Shown here piece by piece: positions 37,501 through 44,412 of a stretch of 64,000 bases of DNA. The position numbers were made by a program, and so were the translations under genes. Origin of the DNA: Winogradskyella schleiferi (GTDB lineage: Bacteria; Bacteroidota; Bacteroidia; Flavobacteriales; Flavobacteriaceae); the NCBI RefSeq assembly GCF_013394655.1, contig NZ_CP053351.1:868001-932000 (forward strand), given 5' to 3'. Numbering within the stretch: the stretch's first letter is position 1; every line of letters begins with the position of its first letter. Under the pieces are notes generated by a model. The model did not search any database and had not been told where the DNA came from. It worked only from the letters and a program-made list of their open reading frames with translations.

Positions 37501-37766
37501 TAACTGTTTTTTAGTTCAAAGTTAAGTTTGCCTATAAAATAAATGTAGTCTGTTGCTTCATAGTAAGATTCTTGAGTTATTAATCTATCTAAATAAAAAT
37601 TCAGTTTTTGTTGGGCAATATCAAGTTTTTTTTCAGAAATTAATTTATCAAGTACTTTCAATCCTGAGATAGAATCTTGCTGAGCAAAACTCATTTGAAA
37701 TAAGCTTAATACTAAAATATAAAACATAGGATGCCTAGAACAATTATAAAATCGTCTCATAATCAA
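34518..37766 (-). CDS. TPR-CHAT peptidase-like protein B, membrane-anchored
   Basis: Tandem paralogue of the next gene and also 1082 residues, with the same order: N-terminal signal (about 12-29, ending SFAQ), TPR units ('ALKYHKKALEFFNSYSD', 'ALVYYKKAEHILSSLE' and others), long helical linker, CHAT domain with His908 ('IHIGTHAESN') and Cys958 ('ILTACETGKP'), and a C-terminal helix with a basic end (LRKFKK). CHAT parts of the two proteins are nearly identical while the TPR halves are clearly diverged. The gene starts 24 bases after the TPR/anti-sigma-like gene. Expected role: periplasmic peptidase or protease-like switch; substrate unknown. Confidence 0.9.
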   Translation of the reverse strand: MIMRRFYNCSRHPMFYILVLSLFQMSFAQQDSISGLKVLDKLISEKKLDIAQQKLNFYLDRLITQESYYEATDYIYFIGKLNFELKNSYTAEKAVLDFGKRISSSTTDPKTLRQLKLEIGSFYEFLGDDKTASDYNLEAIEFTKKMPDKNGELFGIIYSNLGTFNMRMGNQTTALKYHKKALEFFNSYSDTNKQRLYITNNALGGMMWYVSKIDSALVYYKKAEHILSSLEQNPDNKYLRPAILNNNMAGIHNIQGDVNASINAMQKTITNLNLFLKSDITEARRDYAQEFLFQAIDNYGGIYKDIRDYRKAKELIEYSFHQKRRHLSPESPEISKGKILLGQINLALKEYDEAEKYLNEGILELNENPSNYFNWLADAYYYKARVLEEIKDIESAFDCYEKAEEYYKSSLGEYYDELYLDFVDTASGFYAENGYSEKALKMANKAHDYIVANQGEKTLLEYHQVVNLAGIYYILKDYTAALEKSKLALNLLNDETFTKNTKLGKLKIEVQKPRATIIKVVSEYQLKKTKDSIFLKTQLKELQDAITIIEEQKSKITDDNTISMLISDHIDIFEFTKKIALELYEITQSKSYLKVVLGMHESMLYNRIRNRLNSKTFLTFDNIPKTIIEDEKRIKQALSSSILKDDALESFFQANREWEEFLVLLKKDYPMYHDLKYAAISKSIHEQIENKNLENKTLVRYTFIDGKLYVFVIHNRDLEVFNLETKNLTKKINSLQSNNPFKELNFETLNDLYLTLWQPIAGSIKTNKVTIVPDQVLFNLNFEMLTKSLVNSYQELVDHSLLNTYTISYNYSLFLINQSSIVIDYTDNFIAFAPEFNSKMKTDYQLTITDSISLDKTYLTLLPQPFATALAKQYTKLFNGKSFLNENASKQIFTEQAKEHKIIHIGTHAESNNISPELSRLIFAKNVNDTIYSEDNSLYTYEIYNQNLSSNLAILTACETGKPTFQPGEGMISLAHAFNYAGSESILTSLWKIDEQSSVAIIENFYRYLKKGLPKDEALKKAKLDYIATAEGRTVSPQYWAGLVLIGDTAPINLTTSSNLVFWLLGIIGIIIIIVILRKFKK

Positions 37767-37790
37767 TAGATTATTAAAATAGGTTCGTTG

Positions 37791-38528
37791 TTAATCGTTT
37801 AGCTCAGACAAAAGGGCTTTACTGTTTTCTACATTGGATTTTTGTAAACTAGCCTTCGCTTTTTCTACATTATCTGCTTTCAAATAGGCCAATCCTAAAT
37901 AATAATGAGCATCATTAATAAGTGCAAATTCAGAATTTTGCGCTACACCTTCCAAAAGAGGAATTGCGATTTCTTCATTTTTATTCGCCAAATAAGCAAC
38001 TCCGATAAAGTAATTTAGAGTATCGTTATTTGGTTTTGCCTTTTGCAAAGTTTCCCATTTGGCTATTGCTGTTTTATAATCACCTTGTTTATAATTTACC
38101 ATAGCTTCATAAAAATCATAGTTGTCAGAACTACCCATTGTTGTTGGTAAGCCAGGATCTGGTGTAAAGTAATTGGCATAGAGTCGTTCGTTAGAATTGC
38201 CTCCTAAAAACCAAAAACTACCTGCGGTAATAATAAGTGCAGCAGCTACTAAAAGTCGTTTCCAATTTAGAGTATGCACTTTGGTATCTTCTTTTTCGGG
38301 TGGATTTGAAACGTTATCAATATCCTCATGAAAAATATCTAACTGTTCTTTTAAGGCTTGGGTTTCAATACCAGTTAAGACCGTTTTAATATCTTCAACT
38401 TTAGATTTAAATTCGGCTTCTGTTTGCAAGCGTTGCTCAAATTGTTTTAAATCTAAAGGATCTAGATTTCCATTGAGATACTTCTCAATATACTCTAGTT
38501 CTTCTTGTGTTATGTGTTGTAAATCCAT
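37791..38528 (-). CDS. One-TM TPR protein in the anti-sigma position
   Basis: A 245-residue protein with a cytoplasmic N-terminal helix region (1-88: 'ITQEELEYIEKYLNGNLDPLDLKQFEQRLQTEAEF', of the type seen at the start of Bacteroidota anti-sigma-like proteins), one membrane helix (about 91-109) and a periplasmic part with about three TPR-like units ('YKTAIAKWETLQKAKPNNDTLNYFIGVAYL', 'AHYYLGLAYLKADNVEKAKASL'). No zinc-binding HxxxCxxC motif is present. It begins 9 bases after the sigma-factor gene. Being next to the sigma factor and bridging the membrane, it is the obvious candidate anti-sigma factor, but that is inference. Confidence 0.75.
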   Translation of the reverse strand: MDLQHITQEELEYIEKYLNGNLDPLDLKQFEQRLQTEAEFKSKVEDIKTVLTGIETQALKEQLDIFHEDIDNVSNPPEKEDTKVHTLNWKRLLVAAALIITAGSFWFLGGNSNERLYANYFTPDPGLPTTMGSSDNYDFYEAMVNYKQGDYKTAIAKWETLQKAKPNNDTLNYFIGVAYLANKNEEIAIPLLEGVAQNSEFALINDAHYYLGLAYLKADNVEKAKASLQKSNVENSKALLSELND

Positions 38529-38537
38529 TGCTAATAA

Positions 38538-39116
38538 TCAATTTTTCAGGGCTAAACTTTTTAGTTTTTGCATACATCTGTATTTTTTATTTCGGGTCGA
38601 AGCCGAGTCTAATGCCAATTCTTCAGCAATTAATTTCATCGACTTTTTTTCAAAATAGAACATACGTAATAAGCTTTTACATGCTTGGCCTAAATTCTTA
38701 AAGGCTAGCATTACATCTTCTAATCGTTTATCTTTTAAAATGTCATCATCAATATCATTATTTTCTTCGTCTTTTATTTCAAAATGTCCTAATTGTGAAG
38801 CCACAATTGTCTTTTTATAGCCGCTGGATCTTAAGACATCCAACCATTTATTCTTTGCAATTGTATAAAGGTAGCCGTTGATTGAAGATTCACTTTTTGG
38901 AATAAATTTGTCTTGTTTAATATTTTGCCAAACGGCTAAAAATGCATCTTGGTAAATGTCCTTGGCTTGATCTTTTGAGCCACTATTTCTTAATACTAAA
39001 ATTTCTATTTTAGGATAGTTGTTAACGTACAGGTTTTTTAAAACTTGTGGATCATTATTTTTAACAGCTTCGATAAAGCTATCGTTTAAAGAAAGGGTTG
39101 GATTTTTCTCTTGCAT
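38538..39116 (-). CDS. ECF-type RNA polymerase sigma factor
   Basis: A 192-residue sigma-70 family protein of the extracytoplasmic-function type. Region 2 is about 25-95 ('AKDIYQDAFLAVWQNI', 'INGYLYTIAKNKWLDVLR'). Region 4 is about 125-185, with the HTH-like 'FEKKSMKLIAEELALDSASTRNKKYRCMQKLKSLA'. It heads an operon with the TPR/one-TM protein and two CHAT proteins. Upstream on the minus strand TTG and TATCTTTC are spaced about 20 bases, a near-match to the housekeeping promoter. Confidence 0.93.
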   Translation of the reverse strand: MQEKNPTLSLNDSFIEAVKNNDPQVLKNLYVNNYPKIEILVLRNSGSKDQAKDIYQDAFLAVWQNIKQDKFIPKSESSINGYLYTIAKNKWLDVLRSSGYKKTIVASQLGHFEIKDEENNDIDDDILKDKRLEDVMLAFKNLGQACKSLLRMFYFEKKSMKLIAEELALDSASTRNKKYRCMQKLKSLALKN

Positions 39117-39318
39117 ATAACAATGAAAGATATGTGAAAGGATTGAACTTTACAACCTATTTAGTTTAAATACGTTTTTTTAAAGATAAAAGTCATAGTC
39201 CAATGCTATTTTTTCGGTTTTCAAATATTGAATAATGTTCTTTCGAAAAAAAAGATATGGAAATTTACTGAAACGGATAGAGTAGAATAAGATAAAAAAT
39301 ATAAAATGACAGGTTTGT

Positions 39319-39471
39319 TTACCCAAGCGCATTTTTTGTTACATAAACCCGCCAGCCTATTATAGCAAGTTGAAATTTAGATGCTTTGCTAAGGTCTAAT
39401 TGTTTCTTGCTGTAAGACGGTAATACGGCTTTGTTAATTTTGGCCAAAGCTTTAAAGATTAATTTCTTCAT
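39319..39471 (-). CDS. Small conserved flavobacterial protein (50 residues)
   Basis: Minus-strand ATG to TAA frame of 50 residues: N-terminus 'MKKLIFKALAKINKAVLPSY', then 'SKKQLDLSKASKFQLAIIGW' and 'RVYVTKNALG'. I know closely similar short proteins in many Flavobacteriaceae, sometimes mis-labelled SsrA-binding protein because of a spurious match; it is far too short to be SmpB. The strongly patterned sequence (basic amphipathic start, hydrophobic 'FQLAIIGWRVYV') argues that it is real. Function unknown. Confidence 0.7.
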   Translation of the reverse strand: MKKLIFKALAKINKAVLPSYSKKQLDLSKASKFQLAIIGWRVYVTKNALG

Positions 39472-40057
39472 TTCTTGTAAAGACACTTTTTGCTTAATGT
39501 AGCTTTAAAACAAAAATAGTAAAACTTATTCTAGAACTAAGTCCTACTTATTTTTTTTGATTGGTGGTTTGGTTGGGTTTGAATTTAGAATATTGCTAAA
39601 ATAATTTCAATAATCAGTTTTGCTAAGGTCATCATAATAGTTTGGTTTTAGAGGTTAATAAATACGTTGTTTGTTTAATTGAGTTTTCAATATATATTTT
39701 CAACACATTATGTTCCAAACGTTTCCGTAAAAATCCGCGAAATTGAATTCTAATTTATAACTAAAAAGATGATATGTGTTTTAATTATTTGTGACTTTCC
39801 TATATATAAGTTTTAAAATATTATAACAATAATCAATTATAGTTTCATTTAAATACTTTTATAGAGCATTTTTGAAGGCGTTTTCGATTTCGTAGAGGAC
39901 TTTCATCTTTCAAAGTGTCAAATTTTAAGAGTTCATCTTTTTTCTAATTGTTTTAACATGATAATTTTCATGTTTTAAATGAAGCTTTTTTCGTATTTAA
40001 TTCTGACTTAACAGGTGAGTTGAATTTTAAAACTATCTTTGTAAAAAAAAAGCAGAA
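39472..40057. other. 586-bp AT-rich intergenic region
   Basis: Apart from a possible 16-codon hydrophobic ORF at 39585-39635 (minus), which I do not accept as a gene, nothing specific is seen. A -7-like TATCTTTG at 40034-40041 lies 17 bases before the nuclease ATG, so part of it is the promoter of that gene. Confidence 0.4.
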
Positions 40058-42016
40058 ATGAAAAAAATTACGTTTATAGTATTGCTATTAATTTCGGGAT
40101 TGGGTTGGTCACAGGTTTTAGTGATTAATGAATTGGATGCCGATAATCCTAGTACAGATACTGAAGAATTTATAGAGTTGAAATCCCAAACCCCTAATTT
40201 TTCTACTGATGGTTATATATTAGTGTTTTTTAATGGCTCGAGTAGTGGTAATGATTCTAGTTATTTTGTATATGATTTAAATGGCTATTCAACGGATAAT
40301 AATGGATTGTTGGTAGTGGGAAGTTCTAATGTGTCGCCATTCCCTCAAGCTTTAATGTCCGAGAATGTAATACAAAATGGAGCAGATGCTGTTGGTATTT
40401 ACCAAGCGTCGGTAATTGATTTCCCTGAAGAGACTGTTGCTACGCAAACCAATCTAATCGATGCAATGGTTTATGGCACAAACGATGCTGACGATACTGA
40501 TTTATTGGCGTTACTTGGTCAAAGTGTTCAGCATAATGATAATGGCACCAATGCTAATCCTAAATCAATTCAACGTTTTGTTGACGAATTTGATGTCGTG
40601 ACGTTTTCTGCTGCGACGCCAACTCCAAGAAGGGAAAATGATGGTTCTGGAATTCCAATAAATCCCATTGCCATTTCTGTTGCCGAGACCCAATATGGAG
40701 AAGGGGATGTTTTTGATATAACCTTTACGACAGAAACAAATATGACTTCAGATCTAAACTTTAATATCAGTTTAACTAATTTCGGATTTAACAATTCAGA
40801 TTTTACGGGAAATACTAGCTTAACCATACCTGCTGGTCAAAATTCTACCAGCACGACGATTACCTTAATAGATGATTCATTGGATGAAGGTGATGAAGTT
40901 GCGCAAATTCATTTTTTGGATTTGGTAGAGCCAATTGTGGCGTCGAACAATTTTGTTGAGGTTAGAATAGTGGACAATGATTTTACGGTTGCCCCTTTTG
41001 GTACACCACTTAACCCAACAACAGGAATTGTACAAAGTACACAGCCAACAGGTTATTACGATAGTGCAGATGGATTATCAGGTATAGCACTAAGACAAGC
41101 ATTACAAGATATTATTGCAGACCCAACAACGGTTAGGGCACAGACTTATGCTGATATTATTGCTATTTTGAATGAAGCCGATCAAAATCCTGCCAACAGT
41201 AACCAGGTTTGGTTAGTGTATTCTGAAGAAGGACGTGCAAAATTAGATATACAGACGGGATCAGATAATACCGATAAATGGAATAGGGAACATACGTTTC
41301 CAAGATCCAGAGGTGGCTTTTTCGATATTGAAGAAGATGAAATAGCAGATGGTATTAATATATTTTGGACGACCAAAGCAGATTCGCTACGTCATGGAAA
41401 TTCGGACGCACATGCGCTGAGAGCGGCTGATGCTGCGGAGAACAGCACACGTAACAATCAGCATTATGGAGAGTACAATGGTCCATCCGGAAATGCAGGT
41501 AGTTTTAAAGGAGACGTGGCCCGAAGTGTGTTGTATATGGAAATTCGATATAATGGATTGGAAGTGGTCAATGGATTTCCGGATATAACAGGGCAATTAG
41601 GTGATTTGGCTACCTTATTGGATTGGCATAGAAACGATCCTCCAGATGATTTTGAAATGAACAGAAATAATGTGGTCTGTAACTGGCAAAAAAATAGAAA
41701 TCCATTTATAGATCAACCGCTTATGGTTGAATATATTTGGGGAAATAATGTTGGAGATACTTGGAATCAATCTTTAAGTATTGATGGAAATGATTTATCG
41801 AATATTTCGATATATCCCAACCCTACTTATAACAGAGTTTTTATTTCAGGGTTAAAGCCGAGTACTGAAGTTGAATTATATTCTGTTGAAGGCAAACTTT
41901 TAAAGCGCTTTGCTAATGTTGAAAATTATATAGATTTAGAAGTGGCATCAGGATTATATCTATTGCAAATACGAACTGGTGAACAAATTGCTGTTAAAAA
42001 AATAATAGTGAATTAA
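40058..42016 (+). CDS. Secreted endonuclease I-family nuclease with T9SS type-A sorting domain
   Basis: A 652-residue multi-domain exported nuclease. Order: signal peptide (1-18, ending GWSQ); lamin-tail domain (about 20-190: 'VLVINELDADNPSTDTEEFIEL'); Calx-beta-like domain (about 205-310: 'GEGDVFDITFTTE ... DDSLDEGDEVAQI'); endonuclease I domain (about 330-570) with 'WNREHTFPRSRG' and 'SDAHALRAADAAENSTRNN' supplying the His-metal residues and 'GDVARSVLYMEIRY'; and a C-terminal type-A sorting domain ('ISIYPNPTYNRVFI ... VEGKLLKRF'). It should be exported across the outer membrane and degrade extracellular DNA or RNA for nutrients. Confidence 0.92.
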   Translation: MKKITFIVLLLISGLGWSQVLVINELDADNPSTDTEEFIELKSQTPNFSTDGYILVFFNGSSSGNDSSYFVYDLNGYSTDNNGLLVVGSSNVSPFPQALMSENVIQNGADAVGIYQASVIDFPEETVATQTNLIDAMVYGTNDADDTDLLALLGQSVQHNDNGTNANPKSIQRFVDEFDVVTFSAATPTPRRENDGSGIPINPIAISVAETQYGEGDVFDITFTTETNMTSDLNFNISLTNFGFNNSDFTGNTSLTIPAGQNSTSTTITLIDDSLDEGDEVAQIHFLDLVEPIVASNNFVEVRIVDNDFTVAPFGTPLNPTTGIVQSTQPTGYYDSADGLSGIALRQALQDIIADPTTVRAQTYADIIAILNEADQNPANSNQVWLVYSEEGRAKLDIQTGSDNTDKWNREHTFPRSRGGFFDIEEDEIADGINIFWTTKADSLRHGNSDAHALRAADAAENSTRNNQHYGEYNGPSGNAGSFKGDVARSVLYMEIRYNGLEVVNGFPDITGQLGDLATLLDWHRNDPPDDFEMNRNNVVCNWQKNRNPFIDQPLMVEYIWGNNVGDTWNQSLSIDGNDLSNISIYPNPTYNRVFISGLKPSTEVELYSVEGKLLKRFANVENYIDLEVASGLYLLQIRTGEQIAVKKIIVN

Positions 42017-42040
42017 TAGATTATAAATTTGAACGTTTAA

Positions 42041-42074
42041 AGCCAAACTGAAATTCTTTAGTTTGGCTTTTTTT
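42041..42074 (+). terminator. Terminator of the nuclease gene
   Basis: agccaaact / agtttggct stem followed by seven T residues, about 25 bases after the stop. Confidence 0.8.
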
Positions 42075-42196
42075 ATGAAATTCATTTGTTTTATATGGAA
42101 TTTACAAAGCAAAAGCATAGTTTTTAGATGGTCTTAATATGAAATATTATCTTCGCACATTAAATGAAAAATAAGTAATAAATAATTTGATAAGGA

Positions 42197-43147
42197 ATGA
42201 GTGTATTTCTAGTTTTAGCTGGTTTGGCTTTATTGGTTGTTGGTGGTGACTTTTTGGTAAGAGCTTCAGTTGGACTTTCATTTAAGTTGAAAATTTCAAA
42301 GCTAGTTATTGGTATGACGGTGGTTTCTTTTGCTACATCCGCGCCAGAATTATTAGTGAGTTTACAGGCGGCTTTAGATGGTGTTTCAGATATTGCCTTA
42401 GGTAACGTGATTGGATCTAACATCGCTAATATTGGGTTGGTTTTAGGAATAACAGCTATCATTTCACCTTTGGCAGTAGATAGGGAATTCTATAAATTAA
42501 ATTGGCCAATGATGATGCTGCTGTCTTTTGTGTTGTATTATTTTCTGAAGAATGATTTGGTGCTTACAGCAATAGAAGGCGCGATTATGTTTGTTGCTTT
42601 AATTGTGTTTTTAATTATTTTGATTAGAAGCTCTCGTAAATCGACAAAGGCAAATATGGAAGAAGTGGATGATACTTTGGCCGAAGTTTCTAATTTTAAA
42701 ATTGTAATGTGGTTGCTAATTGGTGCAGCAGGTTTATATTATGGTTCGCTTTGGCTGGTTGATGGCGCAAAACAATTAGCGGCTCAAGTAGGAATTAGTG
42801 ACTACGCTATTTCTGTAACAGTAATTGCGATAGGTACAAGTGTTCCGGAGTTAGCAGCTTCGGTAATTGCTGCATTAAAGAAAGAAAAGGCTATTTCGTT
42901 AGGAAACCTTATAGGTTCTAACATTTTCAATATTGCCTCTGTTTTGGGCTTAACGGCAATTATCAAACCAATTATAGTTAATCCAGAAACTCCAGAAATA
43001 TTATCGACAAACATTTGGTGGATGATTGCATTTGCTGCGATTTTAATTCCGTTGATTATGGTTCCAAAACGCTTCGAAATTGGAAGACTAAAAGGGATGT
43101 TGTTATTTGGTGCTTATTTAGTATTCATTTATATAGCCCTTAAATAA
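42197..43147 (+). CDS. Calcium/sodium antiporter
   Basis: A 316-residue inner-membrane exchanger of the CaCA superfamily (YrbG/MaX1 type). Two inverted alpha-repeats are visible: 'TSAPELLVSLQAALDG ... LGNVIGSNIANIGLVLG' and 'GTSVPELAASVIAALKK ... LGNLIGSNIFNIASVLG'. The conserved acidic and Asn residues that bind Ca2+ are in these GNxxGSN motifs. Ten helices are expected. Ends at a hairpin terminator shared with the minus-strand GSII gene. Confidence 0.95.
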   Translation: MSVFLVLAGLALLVVGGDFLVRASVGLSFKLKISKLVIGMTVVSFATSAPELLVSLQAALDGVSDIALGNVIGSNIANIGLVLGITAIISPLAVDREFYKLNWPMMMLLSFVLYYFLKNDLVLTAIEGAIMFVALIVFLIILIRSSRKSTKANMEEVDDTLAEVSNFKIVMWLLIGAAGLYYGSLWLVDGAKQLAAQVGISDYAISVTVIAIGTSVPELAASVIAALKKEKAISLGNLIGSNIFNIASVLGLTAIIKPIIVNPETPEILSTNIWWMIAFAAILIPLIMVPKRFEIGRLKGMLLFGAYLVFIYIALK

Positions 43148-43156
43148 AAGCAAAAA

Positions 43157-43183
43157 AAAGCTCCGATGAATTTCGGAGCTTTT
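43157..43183. terminator. Bidirectional terminator between antiporter and GSII genes
   Basis: aagctccga / tcggagctt stem with A and T runs on opposite sides. Confidence 0.75.
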
Positions 43184-43204
43184 GTCATTTTATGAGTATA
43201 CTAA

Positions 43205-44233
43205 TTAAGAAGAAATATTAGCACTCTTTACAGTTTTGATAATTCTACCTGCAATTTTATATGGATCACCATTAGAAGCTGGTCGTCTATCTTCTAACCA
43301 ACCTTTCCAGCCTTTTTCTACTGTAATAATTGGAATACGGATTGAAGCCCCTCTGTCAGAAACACCATAGCTGAAATCATTAATAGATGCCGTTTCATGA
43401 TCACCTGTTAAACGTTGATCGTTAAATTCACCATAAACTTCAATATGTTCTTTTACCACTGGTCTAAAAGCTTCACATATCTTCTCGTAAGTTTCTTTGC
43501 TACCACATGTTCTCAACACTTCGTTAGAGAAGTTAGCGTGCATACCAGAACCGTTCCAGTCCATATCCTTACCTAATGGTTTTGGATGGTATTCTATATA
43601 GTAACCATATTTTTCTGTTAAACGATCTAATAAATATCTCGCAATCCAGATTTCGTCTCCTGCTTTTTTGGCACCTTTAGCAAACAATTGGAATTCCCAT
43701 TGTCCAGAAGCAACTTCTTGATTGATACCTTCAAAATTTAAACCTGCCTCGATACATAAATCTGCATGCTCTTCAACTAGACCTCTTCCGTGAGTATGTA
43801 GTCCACCAACAGAACAATAATACATACCTTGTGGTGCAGGGTAACCACCAATAGGGAAACCTAATGGTAATTGTGTTTTAGTATCCATAATGAAATACTC
43901 TTGCTCAAAACCAAACCAGAATTCATTGTCTTCGTCTTCAATTGTTGCTCTACCATTAGAAACGTGTGGTGTTCCATCAGCGTTTAAAACTTCCGTCATT
44001 ACCAAGTAACCGTTAATTCTGTCTGGGTCTGGATAGATCGCTACAGGTTTTAATAAACAGTCAGAAGATCCACCTTCAGCTTGTCTGGTTGACGATCCGT
44101 CAAAAGACCACATACCTAATTCTTCTAAGGTACCTTTAAAGTTTTCGTGCTCTTCAACTTTGGTTTTACTTCTCATATTTTGAGTAGGGAAGTACCCATC
44201 GAGCCAAATGTATTCTAATTTAATTTTTGCCAT
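43205..44233 (-). CDS. Glutamine synthetase, type II (eukaryote-like)
   Basis: ATP-dependent ligase making glutamine from glutamate and ammonia. At 342 residues and with a beta-grasp start ('LEYIWLDGYFPTQNMRSKTKV') and 'MWSFDGSSTRQAEGGSSDCLLKPVAIYPDP', it is the type II (GlnII) form. The glutamate/ATP site appears as 'FGFEQEYFIMD', 'GINQEVASGQWEFQ', 'DWNGSGMHANFS' and 'DRGASIRIP'. Type II is rarer in bacteria than type I, but is known in Flavobacteriaceae. It is divergent from the GSIII gene, with about 180 bases between the starts used here. Confidence 0.95.
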   Translation of the reverse strand: MAKIKLEYIWLDGYFPTQNMRSKTKVEEHENFKGTLEELGMWSFDGSSTRQAEGGSSDCLLKPVAIYPDPDRINGYLVMTEVLNADGTPHVSNGRATIEDEDNEFWFGFEQEYFIMDTKTQLPLGFPIGGYPAPQGMYYCSVGGLHTHGRGLVEEHADLCIEAGLNFEGINQEVASGQWEFQLFAKGAKKAGDEIWIARYLLDRLTEKYGYYIEYHPKPLGKDMDWNGSGMHANFSNEVLRTCGSKETYEKICEAFRPVVKEHIEVYGEFNDQRLTGDHETASINDFSYGVSDRGASIRIPIITVEKGWKGWLEDRRPASNGDPYKIAGRIIKTVKSANISS

Positions 44234-44386
44234 AATAAAAATTTTGTTTATCTAAAAATATAGATACAAATATTGTTATTTTTTTCTTTAGGTCAAAAAA
44301 AATAGGGCACTTTAGGTGAAATCCATTCAATTATTATAAATAACCCTATTTTGGTATGGGTGTTATAGATATTTTTAAAGATTTTG

Positions 44387-44394
44387 TATTTTTG
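44387..44394 (+). promoter_or_regulatory. -7 box of the GSIII gene
   Basis: TATTTTTG lies 18 bases upstream of the ATG at 44413 and inside the longer reading frame that begins at 44356, which argues that the shorter start is correct. The -33 element is not clear. Confidence 0.5.
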
Positions 44395-44412
44395 TTCCAA
44401 AATATTATCAAT

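Noticed and set aside
31273..39116. Type III-E CRISPR (gRAMP/Csx29) locus
   Set aside because: The CHAT proteins and sigma factor recall it, but I see no gRAMP-like effector, no repeat-spacer array and no Csx30-like protein, and the CHAT proteins are anchored and exported.
39585..39635. 16-codon hydrophobic ORF on the minus strand (MMTLAKLIIEIILAIF)
   Set aside because: Too short to judge; no promoter or homologue evidence beyond hydrophobicity. It lies upstream of the 50-residue gene and might be a leader, but I do not claim it.
44356..44412. Longer N-terminus for the GSIII gene
   Set aside because: A TATTTTTG -7 box lies within it, and the family starts at the later ATG.
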